Assembly: GCA_037952775.1 (NCBI GenBank)
Contig: JBANAY010000003.1
Span: forward strand, 9,424,001 to 9,488,000
Source: Clonostachys chloroleuca
Taxonomy: Eukaryota; Ascomycota; Sordariomycetes; Hypocreales; Bionectriaceae
Direction: 5' to 3'
DNA length: 64,000 nt
The notes beneath the pieces are model-generated. The model was not told the origin of the DNA and made no database searches. It saw only the letters and a program-made list of their open reading frames with translations. This document shows, piece after piece, positions 13,708-23,456 of the stretch; the stretch's first letter is position 1, and each line of letters begins with the position of its first letter. The position numbers were made by a program, and so were the translations under genes.

Positions 13708-15393
13708 ATGCCGTCCAAAATGGCCCCCCATGGCCAGAGCGAGGATTTGACCATCTACTACAATGACTCTATAGACTCCGATAACGCCGCCGCCGCGCTC
13801 GCCCTGCTCAAGGAGGTCGCCCAGCGCCGCCCGGCTGAGCGCGTTATCTGGATCCTCGAGCCGCGCCAGGTGGCCTGGGGCCCCAGCATGGGCAAGGAGG
13901 AGTCCGACAAATGCAAGAAGCTCCTGATCAAGTATTTCCCAGACAAGTATAAGACAGATTACGACGCCTTCAAGGCCCTTCTGGGCTCCCGTCTCAAAGA
14001 AAAAACGCTCCTGGAGCGACAGGAAGAGCTGCGGAGGGAGGGCCAAGAAATCCCCAGCGAGGACCTGGACCTGGTAAGAGGCCTGCCTTTATGATGTCCC
14101 TAATTTTTTTCACTCGGGGTTTCACTGACACGATGGCCCGCTAGATGAGAAAAGCTACCAAACCTATCAACTCACACAAAGAGCAGTCCAAGAAACACGC
14201 CAGACTCATGGCGTGGGACCTTGCTGGCTGCCTAACTCACTGGTCCAAGGAATACTATAGATCCTCCCCAGCCCCAAAGGTTGAGGTTCTGGTGGATTAT
14301 GACAGTCTAGAAGAGATTCAAAACCCAGTGAACCTACATTTGCATTACCATGAAGAGTTGGTGAGCCGTACCAATGACGAAATTGAAAGGTACAACCACG
14401 CTGTACAGAAGGAGTATGGGGAGCACTCGAAGGGTGATCCATTGAACCAGGACGAAAAAGCCTTAGGAAAGGATAAGGAGAGCAACGCTGTGGAGAATTG
14501 GTACGAGGAGTGCATCAACAAAGAACAGCAGAAAACAGAGGGTCATGACACTTCAGTTGGCCAACTCGATATTGAGTCCCTGTGCAAGACAATTAAGGCC
14601 GCTAGGAACGTTAGGTTTATGGGCGGCTCATCCCTCCGGATTTTGCGCCAATTCATCGAAAAGAAGGTGGCTTCCAAGGTTGACTGCTACCTACAGGCGG
14701 TAGGTTATTACGCAAGTATTTTTGTCTGTTACATGTGCTAATCTGCTATTTAATATATAGGCAACCCAAGACTTCTCTGCCAACCTATTCCCAAACCAAT
14801 TCAACATCGGGCTGAACATAGAGGCTGCAAGCTTTGTCTTGAGAGAATACAAGCAATTCGCATCCTTTACTATTGTCCCATCAGCTACCGCACAAAGCCT
14901 CAAGTACTCCTTGGTCGGGCTGCAGAGATTAGGGCACGACTGCCTTGGCAAAAAAATGCTTGGCTATAATGGCAAAGTAGAGCCCAAGGATATTGCAGCA
15001 GGGAACCATACAATCGAGAAAGACTTTGCCGAAAAGACAGCAAGCATGCCTGATCTGACCACATTCCTGTGCGTTCTCAAAGAAAAGGAGCTGGGTGCTT
15101 TCAGGTCGTATGTCCAGGTGGTTTACAGCATCGAGAAGGAAGCAGAGTCCACAAATGACGACTCCAGGAAGAATGGCTCCCAAAATGGAGAGCCCAAAAA
15201 CGGCGATTCCAACAAGACCAAGTCCGAAACTAGCGAACCCGAGAGAGACCAGAGTGGCAAGATAAAGGAAGGCGTCTCTCTTCGCCTGAAGGATGCCGAG
15301 CAGGGCATCCCCATCTATCGATTGCCACCAACGAAAGAGTTTACCACCGAGGAGGTCCTGAAACTGCTGGATTTCTCAGGCGGAGGGGATTGA
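13708..15393 (+). CDS. nucleoside-hydrolase-like protein, 3 exons
   Basis: Exons 13708-14073, 14145-14699 and 14761-15393 (TGA) join in phase 0 at both junctions and give 517 aa. Both introns (71 and 61 nt) have clean GT-AG ends. The fold is suggested by two nucleoside-hydrolase signatures. Near the N-terminus, DLTIYYNDSIDSDNAAAALA sits where the family has its DTDxGxDDA calcium/ribose site. At the start of exon 3, NQFNIGLNIEAASFVL corresponds to the family AEFNIyxDPEAAxxVf, followed by FASFTIVPSATAQSLKYSL. The central region (about 160-260) is a charged insert, and residues about 437-485 are an Asn/Ser/Lys-rich linker. Family members hydrolyse the N-glycosidic bond of nucleosides. Here the Asp cluster is altered, so activity is uncertain. 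No signal peptide or membrane segment is seen. Fungal paralogues are usually annotated only as hypothetical or IUNH-like; the fold assignment is inference from motifs. Confidence 0.6.
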
Positions 15394-17085
15394 CTAGCAG
15401 CAGGATTCGCGAGGTCGCTCATTCGGCGCACGCGGATCCTGATTAGCAAAACTGTTGAGGATCTCAACAACTCAGGCTTGAGGGCAATACTCAGTCCTCG
15501 GAACGGTCAACGGCGAAGTTCTTTGTAAAGAGAGACATGCTACGCTTTTTAATGTCCCCTTGATGCGGAATATGCTTTTGGGTTCTAGGGGCGTTGGATC
15601 AGGATGGCTTCTTTGAATAAACTTTGGGGCAATACAGGTTTGTGTATATGGGTTTTATCAGGGCAATTTTATATGTTCAAACGAATTCTTTTTCTTTTCA
15701 CGCTCAGTGTCCTCGGCGAAACCTGTGATGACTACATGTAAAGACTGTTATTACGCTATTTCAAAGCCATTGACCCCCAGCATCCGACGCTGAAACACAC
15801 CGTTCAGCGCGAAATATTTCGTCACATCCTTACTATACGGTAGTGAATAAAAGGTGAGAAGTGGCCTAACGCATTTGACTACTTTCGATGAGCCAGAGAC
15901 TAAGCCAGGATTTCATCTAACCCTGGAAATGGAGGATACCTCTTGAAGTTGGGCTTCCCTTCAACTACTTCGATGTCATCCTGTAGATAAATACGGTAAC
16001 ACTCGGGCCCCGAGAAATATAACCCCGCTATTAAGCAATATAATTGCGCATTGCGCGATGAGTAGAAGTCCGGTCTAACTCGCGCCCAGAGGAGTTATTT
16101 CCAGCTGTGTGATGTGTACGGTTTCAGCCCGATTACTGCACTCTTTCCCTTTTGTAGCAATTTCGGTTTCAGCTGGAGCCGGCCAACCAATAGACCGTTT
16201 CTGATAAGTGATGCCGACTGCGTTTCCCCGCACTTGTGCTCTCTCTGCTTACGCCCATGGAGGCAGAAGCGCCATGGGCTACCGATTGCCTTGGCTGGGA
16301 AGCCTGGTGAGGCTGTGCACATTACAGAATTTCTACCTAACGGTTCAAGGTGGATTGTGACAGGGCGAGAGGCATTCTGAGGCTGCATGGAGAATGTCAC
16401 AGTGTTCTATCAACCATTCGTCATTCACCGGCGAGTTTCTGAGAACATGGCATGAACACAAATCGCGCGTTGTATAAGAAATGGGCTGAAATGAGAACAA
16501 AATTTCATTCAAATTATATCTGTCATAATACTAGGAAGCGAGAAAAAAAAGTCCCATGAGCCTGGCTAGAGAGATGGGCTTTTACCTCAGTAGCCGCAAG
16601 ACTACTTATGATATTGAGGCGGCCTGACCACTAGATGACATCCATGTAGTCTTGGAGTGTAGCAGCCCCTTAGATACTTATTCCGTTGAAGACAATTTGA
16701 ATGCTACACGTCCGCAATGGCTTGAGGCTCAAGTTCGATCCATCCCAAACTCGCGCGAATGTTCCTAGTTTGACGTGGCATTCTTCCTTCGTAACGGCAT
16801 CTACGTAGCCAAGCTCTGTTATGTTGAATAATTTGAGTACGGATACTCGGTCTTGTGCTGCTGATATTGCCGAATGGTCTGGTTTTGTTTGTAAGGGAAG
16901 AAGTAAGAATGGAATATATGCATTCAGTCTTCTTTGATGGTGGGGATTGTGTCTTCGATTTTTACTCTCTCTCACCAGAGCTGCGTTCGGAAACTTCTGC
17001 TCTCGATATCACGAATAGATGGTATATTCTCTTCAAATGATCTGCATTGATGATTCCATCGGTGCTTAGATCATGGGAAATCGTA
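15394..17085. other. intergenic, no supported gene
   Basis: Between the nucleoside-hydrolase-like gene and the ADP-ribosylglycohydrolase I see only short frames on both strands without family resemblance. A perfect 8-bp inverted repeat (16253-16260 / 16272-16279, 11-nt spacer) is present but unremarkable. Confidence 0.5.
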
Positions 17086-18144
17086 TCAAGTTTCCGACTC
17101 CATTAGCCTCAGTATCTCCAGAGCGACCTCGCGGAACTCTTGGCCAAACTGCAATACATCCTTCCACCTGCTCGGGATGGCGTCTTCTCCATGCCGCGCG
17201 CCTAGTAAACCGCCGGCCACGGCACCATTCGTGTCCGTGTCCTTGCCGATCCGCACAACATCCACGAGCACATCCTCCAGACTGCGCGGGTCCAGCACGG
17301 CAGCAATGGCGATCAGCAAGGTCTCGAGGACGTATCCTGACGCCAGGTTGGGGAGGAACTCCTCGGGCGGCCCATCCCGGGCTGCGCGGGCCAGATCAAA
17401 CCTGCGCCCAGCCCGAATGGCCGCAGTGACAGGCCCCTCGGCCTCCTCGAGTTGAACAGCCGCCGCCTCGCCCACGCGGACGGCGTAATCTGGATCGGCG
17501 CCATCAATGAGAGCCGCCGCACAGGCGTTGTACGCAGCACAGGCGATGGTACACCGGGGATCCGTATGAGTGATGGTGCTGATAGACACGCTGTTGGACA
17601 AGACACTGGCGAGATCTGGCTGGAAGAGCGCGGTGGGCAAGCACCGCATCAGGGATCCGTTGCCCGCGGAGCCATGGCCAGCGCCGCTCGGCTTTCGAGG
17701 GTTTCTGCGGAAGGCCTGGATGCCGACATTGGTTGCGTAGCCGATATCCCTGGGACGCGAGTTGGGCTGGCGTCCGGGCCAGTGTGTCCCCTTCCACCAG
17801 GCGACAAAGTAGTTCCCGGCGCGCAAGGTGATATCCTGCTTGGAGAAAGCTGGGACATCCTGGTCCGTCGTGGATCGGCGACGATAGAGGTCGTGCCAGG
17901 CGTCGCGGTAGGCCAGGAGCACGCCCCGGGTCATGTCTGTATCATCGGTGGCATGACCGGGCGTCCAAGAGAAGATACCCCCGCCAACTATCTCGCGCAA
18001 TCCGTCCGGATAGACGCGGCGAATCTGGTCGTGCGACTTGAATTCGACAGCGGCACCCAGTGAGTCACCGGCGTGGACTCCAATTAGGGCACCGATGATG
18101 CGAGATTCGCGGGCTATAACAGGGCTCGACATATTTGGAGACAT
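17086..18144 (-). CDS. ADP-ribosylglycohydrolase family protein
   Basis: Intronless minus-strand gene. I start it at the ATG at 18144; the frame is open further upstream, but the first codon there is GTG. An ATG four codons on (18132) is equally possible. The product is 352 aa, the usual ARH/DraG length. The family's three signatures are in order: IIGALIGVHAGDSLGAAVEF at the N-terminus, the metal-binding GHATDDTDMTRG, and near the C-terminus RIGKDTDTNGAVAGGLLGA followed by IPSRW. The acidic residues that bind two Mg ions (TDDT and DTDT) are all present, so the enzyme looks intact. Family members remove ADP-ribose from proteins (Arg, Ser or other linkages), nucleic acid or small molecules; the substrate cannot be told from sequence. 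The gene is notably GC-rich against its surroundings. There is no signal peptide, so action is probably cytosolic or nuclear. Confidence 0.88.
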   Translation of the reverse strand: MSPNMSSPVIARESRIIGALIGVHAGDSLGAAVEFKSHDQIRRVYPDGLREIVGGGIFSWTPGHATDDTDMTRGVLLAYRDAWHDLYRRRSTTDQDVPAFSKQDITLRAGNYFVAWWKGTHWPGRQPNSRPRDIGYATNVGIQAFRRNPRKPSGAGHGSAGNGSLMRCLPTALFQPDLASVLSNSVSISTITHTDPRCTIACAAYNACAAALIDGADPDYAVRVGEAAAVQLEEAEGPVTAAIRAGRRFDLARAARDGPPEEFLPNLASGYVLETLLIAIAAVLDPRSLEDVLVDVVRIGKDTDTNGAVAGGLLGARHGEDAIPSRWKDVLQFGQEFREVALEILRLMESET

Positions 18145-18612
18145 CGGCGTCAATAACGGACAGAGTATCAATCGGTCACTTTTCCTCACTGCCGTGATGG
18201 TGAGTGTCGCGTGAGACTGAATGCGATTGGGTCAAGGAAGGGGGCTGTGTTGTGGTGTGGCGGTTCGGTTGCAACAAGGCAGAAACACACCCAAACAATT
18301 AATTAATTAGTCTAGCGAGGCTCTATCAGCTATATCCATTCCCTTTGTTGTAAAATTTCTTTGCGACTCAAAATGACAGCTTGTTGAGCGGCATCTTGGC
18401 TTCAGAGCTCTTAATCGATGCAGGAGCGTGGATGGGAGATGAAATGTTAATCTCATGTGACCAAAGAGTCGTGTAACTTCTGCCAACACAGTACCGTGCA
18501 TTGTTTCCGATGAACTGTGCTTAAGTAGGATTTTTTAATGTACTAAGAATACCTGCTTAGAGTACTAGAACAAGGTAGATGTAGTAAAACTACCTAATGA
18601 CAATATCAGACA
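18145..18612. other. upstream region of the ADP-ribosylglycohydrolase
   Basis: AT-rich sequence between the ARH start and the ankyrin remnant. It includes an AATTAATTAATTA stretch at 18297-18309. I see no gene. Confidence 0.4.
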
Positions 18613-19070
18613 TTAATTAGCCTCTTGTTGATCATATTGCCTGTGTTCATAAACTACATTTGAAGGGTCAGGCCCTGTCACAACTAGCTTTTCGAAGATT
18701 ATATGATGCTCTCTGTCAGCCGCTACTTGTATCGCAGTTGGCACATTAGTATTGACATCAGCACCCGCTTCTAGAAGCTTTTCGAGAGCATCTAGGTCGC
18801 CATTTCGAGCTGTTACTAAACACAGTGTGGTCCAAGGCATCTCGTCGATTTCAACAGGAGCAAGATTGACATCAACGCCAGCTGTAAACAACTCTTCAAT
18901 AATTTGTACGTGTCTTCCTTCGGCTGCTGAAGAGAGGACACTAGATCTGTGATGATGGAACACGTTCGGCTCATCTCCTGCTAGGCTAGTAAAGGGCTGT
19001 AACAATATCCTGATGTTTTGTTCTCACGGTCAACATAAACGCTGCCTCGTTTTTCCCATAGCATTGATAT
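18613..19070 (-). pseudogene. ankyrin-repeat gene remnant
   Basis: A minus-strand frame ending at TAA 18613-18615 encodes about 130 aa with two to three ankyrin repeats: SAAEGRHVQIIEELFTAGVD, VTARNGDLDALEKLLEAGAD and a weaker third unit beginning with IQVAADREHH. The A/G-hydrophobic-LL-xxGADVN pattern is typical. There is no ATG start in this frame. Upstream at about 19050-19070, another frame carries the end of a further repeat (EADINAMG), displaced by frame changes. The sequence is AT-rich, unlike the neighbouring genes. I read it as the decayed 3' end of a larger ankyrin gene. A spliced gene with a missed intron is the alternative. Ankyrin arrays are common C-terminal sensors in fungal NLR-like and HET-associated proteins, but no such partner domain is attached here. 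Confidence 0.6.
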
Positions 19071-19386
19071 CGGCTTCTTGAGAAGACTAGGACATTGATA
19101 ATGCGAGTCGCATTCTACCCATACCCGTACTTCCAGTGCAGTAAGTGAGAGAAATTTCCGCTAAATATGACAAAAATACCCTCGGCCCTAGTAATTCTAT
19201 CATCTGGTTAATATAAGATTAACGAGATAGCAATCAAAGTTACATATTGTAACCTAACACGCAGACATCTTAGCCCAGCATATCCGCATTGGAGGGTCTC
19301 ACAGATCAGACCATTAATAATTCAAGAATTTAGTATGTTTAACCAGCGTTATTCTAGGACACACAACAGGTGCAGAGATGCTCTCA

Positions 19387-20288
19387 TCAGGCCGAGCTAA
19401 CCGCTCCGTTGTCCGCATTCAGGATTTGGCCATTAAGGCTTGATGCTGAATCGCTTGACAAGAACATAATTAGTCTTGACATTTTGTCTAAGGGGACCAT
19501 TGCGCTTCCATCCTTCAGTCCTGGGCAATTTCCCATCAAAAGATTCAGGCCTTCAGTGTCCGTGTTTCCCTCGAGTTGTTCGTAAAGCTCTGTATCCATT
19601 ACGCCTGGCTGGACCAGATTGCAGCGAATGCCTTTCTTGCCATAGTAGGATGCAATGTTCATGGTCATGCCACGCAATGCGTGCTTGGAAGTGGTGTAGG
19701 TAATGCCTGAAGAACTCATTAGTGGGAGGCAAGTCCCCAGAGCTAGTTAAGTATTAGATATTCAATTTGCACCCACCGGCAAGATAACCTTTAGACCCTG
19801 CGATGGATCCGACGTTCACGATATTGCCTCCCTGCGGTTCCTGAGCTAGAAACTGGTTTACGGCTTCTTTCGATACGATGAAGTTGCCTGTCAGATTTAC
19901 CGAAATGACTCTATCCCACAAGGCTTTGTCCGTTTTCCCCACAGGAGCTGTATGCTGGCATTAGTACCTCTTCACAATGAAAGCAGAATGGATACTCATC
20001 CAGGGCATCAAAGATCGCGGCGTTGTTCACCACCACATCGATCCGTCCAAACTTATTAAACGCTGCCTTAAACAAGCCCTTGACTGATTCTTCGTCGCCG
20101 ACGTCAACCTTTTGGGCAAATACTCGCCCTTTTCCGGAAAGCTCTTCCTCGGCCGCCTTCAGCCTCTCCTCGTGGATGTCGCAGAGTACAACATAAGCTC
20201 CAGCTTCGAAGTAGGCACCAGCTAGGTACCTTCCTAGCCCGCCTCCAGATCCGGTGATCAAAATTACTTTGGATTTAAAGAATGTCAT
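19387..20288 (-). CDS. short-chain dehydrogenase/reductase (classical SDR), apparent frame clash
   Basis: Likely exons on the minus strand: 20288-19996, 19947-19777 and 19706-19387 (TGA). An in-frame ATG at 20330 would add 14 aa. The product would be about 260 aa, normal for a classical NAD(P)-dependent SDR. All core motifs are present: the Rossmann TGSGGGLG, the NNAA motif, the catalytic Ser in NVGSIAGS, and YTTSK (Tyr-xxx-Lys) after the second splice. Intron 2 (70 nt, GTGGGT...TTCAG with an ACTAAT branch) joins in phase. Intron 1 (48 nt, GTATCC...ATACAG) does not: exon 1 ends two bases into a codon while exon 2 needs one, so the spliced reading frame breaks just before PVGKTDKALWDR. This is either an indel in the gene or an assembly error. 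The substrate is unknown. It lies beside an mpaB/Lcp-type oxygenase and a transporter. Confidence 0.8.
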
Positions 20289-20812
20289 ATTGACTTCGGT
20301 CGGGGCGGAGTGGCCAAAGAAACCCCTCATTTTGCCAACAAGGGCCACAATTCACAATATATAGGGGTTCTTGTATAACAAAGGACCGATCTCTCCAAAA
20401 ATTCACCAATGTTTCATGTGTCAATGGGGCTACTCAAAAGATGAGTGGCAAGGTTGCAGTCAAGAGGAGGGGTTGAAACGTCCCGCAGGTTTCAGCCTAG
20501 AGGATGTTGCTACCAAGTTCTTAACAAAAATAGGAAGCTTCTACCATTGCTAGAGGGGGAAGGCAACTGCTTGTTACCTTAGGGTATCATATTATAATCT
20601 ATCTATTGGTGGAAATACGATTTGACTACGTGTGAAGTGTCTGAATTGAATGGCCAAACTGAACCTCATCTTGCTGACGACCGTAGTTTTGCGTCTCTAG
20701 AGGAAGTATCATGCATCTTTCTTCCAGCCACATGATAGACAAAGCCGAGGCATGAAAACTAGGTCACTAGATCTCGATAAATAAAATTAGATTTACATTA
20801 CTGTACTGGTGA
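20289..20812. other. intergenic
   Basis: About 520 nt between the SDR start and the end of the F-box-like gene. A TATA-like ATTCACAATATATAGG lies at about 20349-20364 (plus strand reading), roughly 60-75 nt upstream of the SDR start. No gene is seen. Confidence 0.35.
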
Positions 20813-21620
20813 TTAGGTACGGCTCGCCGGGTAACCATTTCCAACTATTGCAGGGCCGCGATTAATGTATCTCAACTTTGGCAAGCGACTCTCGCATTTC
20901 TCAATGGCCCCAGGAGCGACCAAACAGCTGTCTATGATGTCCACGTTCTCTAGGTCCGGGAATATATCCTATATGACGCAGTTAGACTGGCGATGGCATA
21001 CAGAGTTAAGAGTCAAGTAGAAGGGCGATTCTTACCGGTATCTGCTCCAAAATAGAACCCATCTCGTCTTGCATAACCCTGTAGGTATCTGGGTAGATGT
21101 CGAAGGACGGGTCAATAGCAAGGATCCTGACTTGATGATTTCTGATTCTCGGGATGTATTCTGACTCTCCCCAGCCGGCCAAAGGCAGGTCCACACTTTC
21201 AAGCTTGGGAAACTCCAGCCCTTTTAAAGGCTCATCGTTCTCAAATGCCTCGTCAGGAGGGACGCCAGCAATGACCGCCTCCTTGATGAAGTTGGCGTAC
21301 ATCTGTCGCCGCGACACATTTAATTGATCAAACATCTTAGACAGCGTCTGGTCCGACGCGAAGGTGAATTGGGTGGGTTTCGCCCATAACAATGGTGCTG
21401 CCTCTTCGAACCAGAGCCGATTGACGCAGCAGCAGCGGGCAAGGACACCGTCTTTCCCATAGGTAGCGAGCAGTTCCGGCTCATCGTACTCATCGAGCTT
21501 TCCCGAATAGACCTCGTGACTAAACCAATGATCAATGTCGATCCACTTCATCACCTCGGCCACTATCTCTCTCAGTAGGAGTGGATTCGTAGGACCGGGG
21601 GTAGTCTCGCGGTCCGCCAT
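20813..21620 (-). CDS. F-box-like protein
   Basis: Two exons, 21620-21036 and 20968-20813 (TAA), join in phase 0 through a 67-nt intron (GTAAGA...ATATAG) and give 246 aa; the start is ATG 21620. The N-terminal segment NPLLLREIVAEVMKWID, then LARCCCVNRLWFEEAAPLLW, has the L-P-E-I-L...CxxVxxxWxxxAxPLLW layout of fungal F-box domains. Typical F-box proteins recruit substrates to SCF ubiquitin ligases through Skp1. The rest resembles a short leucine-rich-like region with PKLESVDLPL and, in exon 2, DIFPDLENVDIIDSC and ESRLPKLRYI. The spacing between the two halves of the F-box is longer than usual because of an acidic insert (about 32-55), so the domain call is tentative. No signal peptide is visible. 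Confidence 0.6.
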
Positions 21621-23456
21621 GATGCCTGTCTAGCGTGATTATTGGAGACTGCAAAAGAGGGGCGCGTCGTGCGATGCGAAAGGTGAAGGAAGATTCTTGT
21701 TTTGTTGAGCAGGATGTCAATGGCTGGTTTCAGCATTTATCATTGACCATTGAGGTCGTGTAGGATTGAGTCATGGCAAAACCGCCGGTTGAGTCATCTC
21801 GCCTGCTGACCACTCGTGTGCTTACTCTGGCTGCAGGGATACGATTTGGGCTAGAGGATTCTCATTATCATCCGTGGGGCATGCGACAACCATCAACACG
21901 AGTTTTCGAGACCGAAGGATCTGCCACTTGGAGATGGATGAGCGAAGCTAAGCTCCTCGGCAGACTGAATCCCGTAAGAATATCATTGCCATGATTTGGT
22001 CTAGGGATTGGGATTCAATTGAAGATATAAATTTCATTTGCGCGAGTCCAAAGGTTATCCCGAGTTGAGCAAGTAAGTTTCAAAGTAATTGCGCTCAAAA
22101 AAAGGGAACAACGAATGCTCCTTTTATACATAAGGTATGCATATATTGTTACCTCCATCTTGTTAATTATTTTCGTGAGTGGCATCTTATCTTTAGTTTC
22201 ATTTCGTTTTATTTCGCCTTACCTCTTTTTCTTATAGGCTAACCTCTCCTTTCGCAGACCGAAATACCTAAAAGGTCGAACCGAGGATATTGATTGTTTA
22301 TAGCCTCGAAAGCAAACCTCACAGCCCCTCAGACCTCAGAAGCTCTGAAAAAAGACATGTTTTCCTTGCTTCATGTGTTATTGGGCAGCTATTAGTGAAA
22401 CAGCTACTACGAACGGAGAAGTAGGGCCGAGCGGGACAGCGGCTGTAGCCCACATGAACAAACTTAACAGCGCTCATGTTATAGTCCCCACCAGCGGAGG
22501 AGTCCTAACTTGGTATAGATTCGAGGACGAAAACAACCAAAGCGACTTGAAGGAGCCACCTGCCAACTTAGGCGGAAATTAATGATGAACAAAGACACAG
22601 AGGACAATGTTGACTGAAGCTAGTGACAACAACCCAGAAAGGAATGGTCTTGAAGATAATCTGGAACAGAAGTTATCTCCTATCTTTATAATCTGACCCG
22701 GCAAGTATTATAGTTAGCTGAGAACCTCTGTCGTGAGGACTGGTTTGGTGAGGCACTCTTTGCCCCTATTGGGTGCCTGGGAGCGTTGGGTGAAGCTGAT
22801 CACTTACTACTTCTTGTTTGTGATGGGTAACCAGTACTGTTAAGTCACTTTTATTTACAAACGCACTAACGAGGTAGACGGGCATTCCGTGTTCATATCC
22901 ATTACACGTCAGGGATGAATTCCCGGAATGGTTACATCTCTTATGGAACCATGCTTCGCGGTATGTTTTAGCGTTATCTACAAAATACGACTAGCCTTTT
23001 GCTCCTGAACTGCGGAAACATGAGAAAGCTCTTGGCTCCTGGCTTTTGTGCGGCTCCCATCTCGGTAGTTGGTTTAGTTGCCATTCGTTCCGACCGCGAC
23101 CCTGATTGTTCCACTTTGCATCCAACCTTGAATCCGCATTCGTCAGTTCAAATGTCTCTCCAATGTGTCAGCCTGCTCCTATCGGTTAACCAGACATGTG
23201 GAACGGCGGACGAAAGTTCTGAATAGGGCTGGGTTACTCGAAGAAGGATCCGAATTATCATATCACGGCCTGGTTAATGGTACCCGCAATGATGTTACTG
23301 CTTGCCATAACTATCTTGGGTCCCGCTGCCATACTCATTTCTGCTGATCTACGTTTATAGTCGCTTTGACTTACTAGTAGACTTATTGGCTTTCTTAAGA
23401 ATAGGAGTTCATTTTTCAGTACACAATTACTGCTGCTTCTCTACTCAGTCAACATC
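21621..23456. other. intergenic, no supported gene
   Basis: 1.8 kb between divergently transcribed genes (F-box-like on minus, oxygenase on plus). It is AT-rich around 22.0-22.2 kb. The short frames at 22373-22582 and 22999-23347 match nothing known. Confidence 0.4.

Noticed and set aside
16253..16279. 8-bp perfect inverted repeat with 11-nt spacer
   Set aside because: Too short to distinguish from chance in 64 kb, with no neighbouring gene to control.
19948..19995. U12-type intron (GTATCC donor) in the SDR gene
   Set aside because: The donor resembles the U12 consensus, but filamentous ascomycetes are not known to keep the minor spliceosome, and it would not fix the frame.
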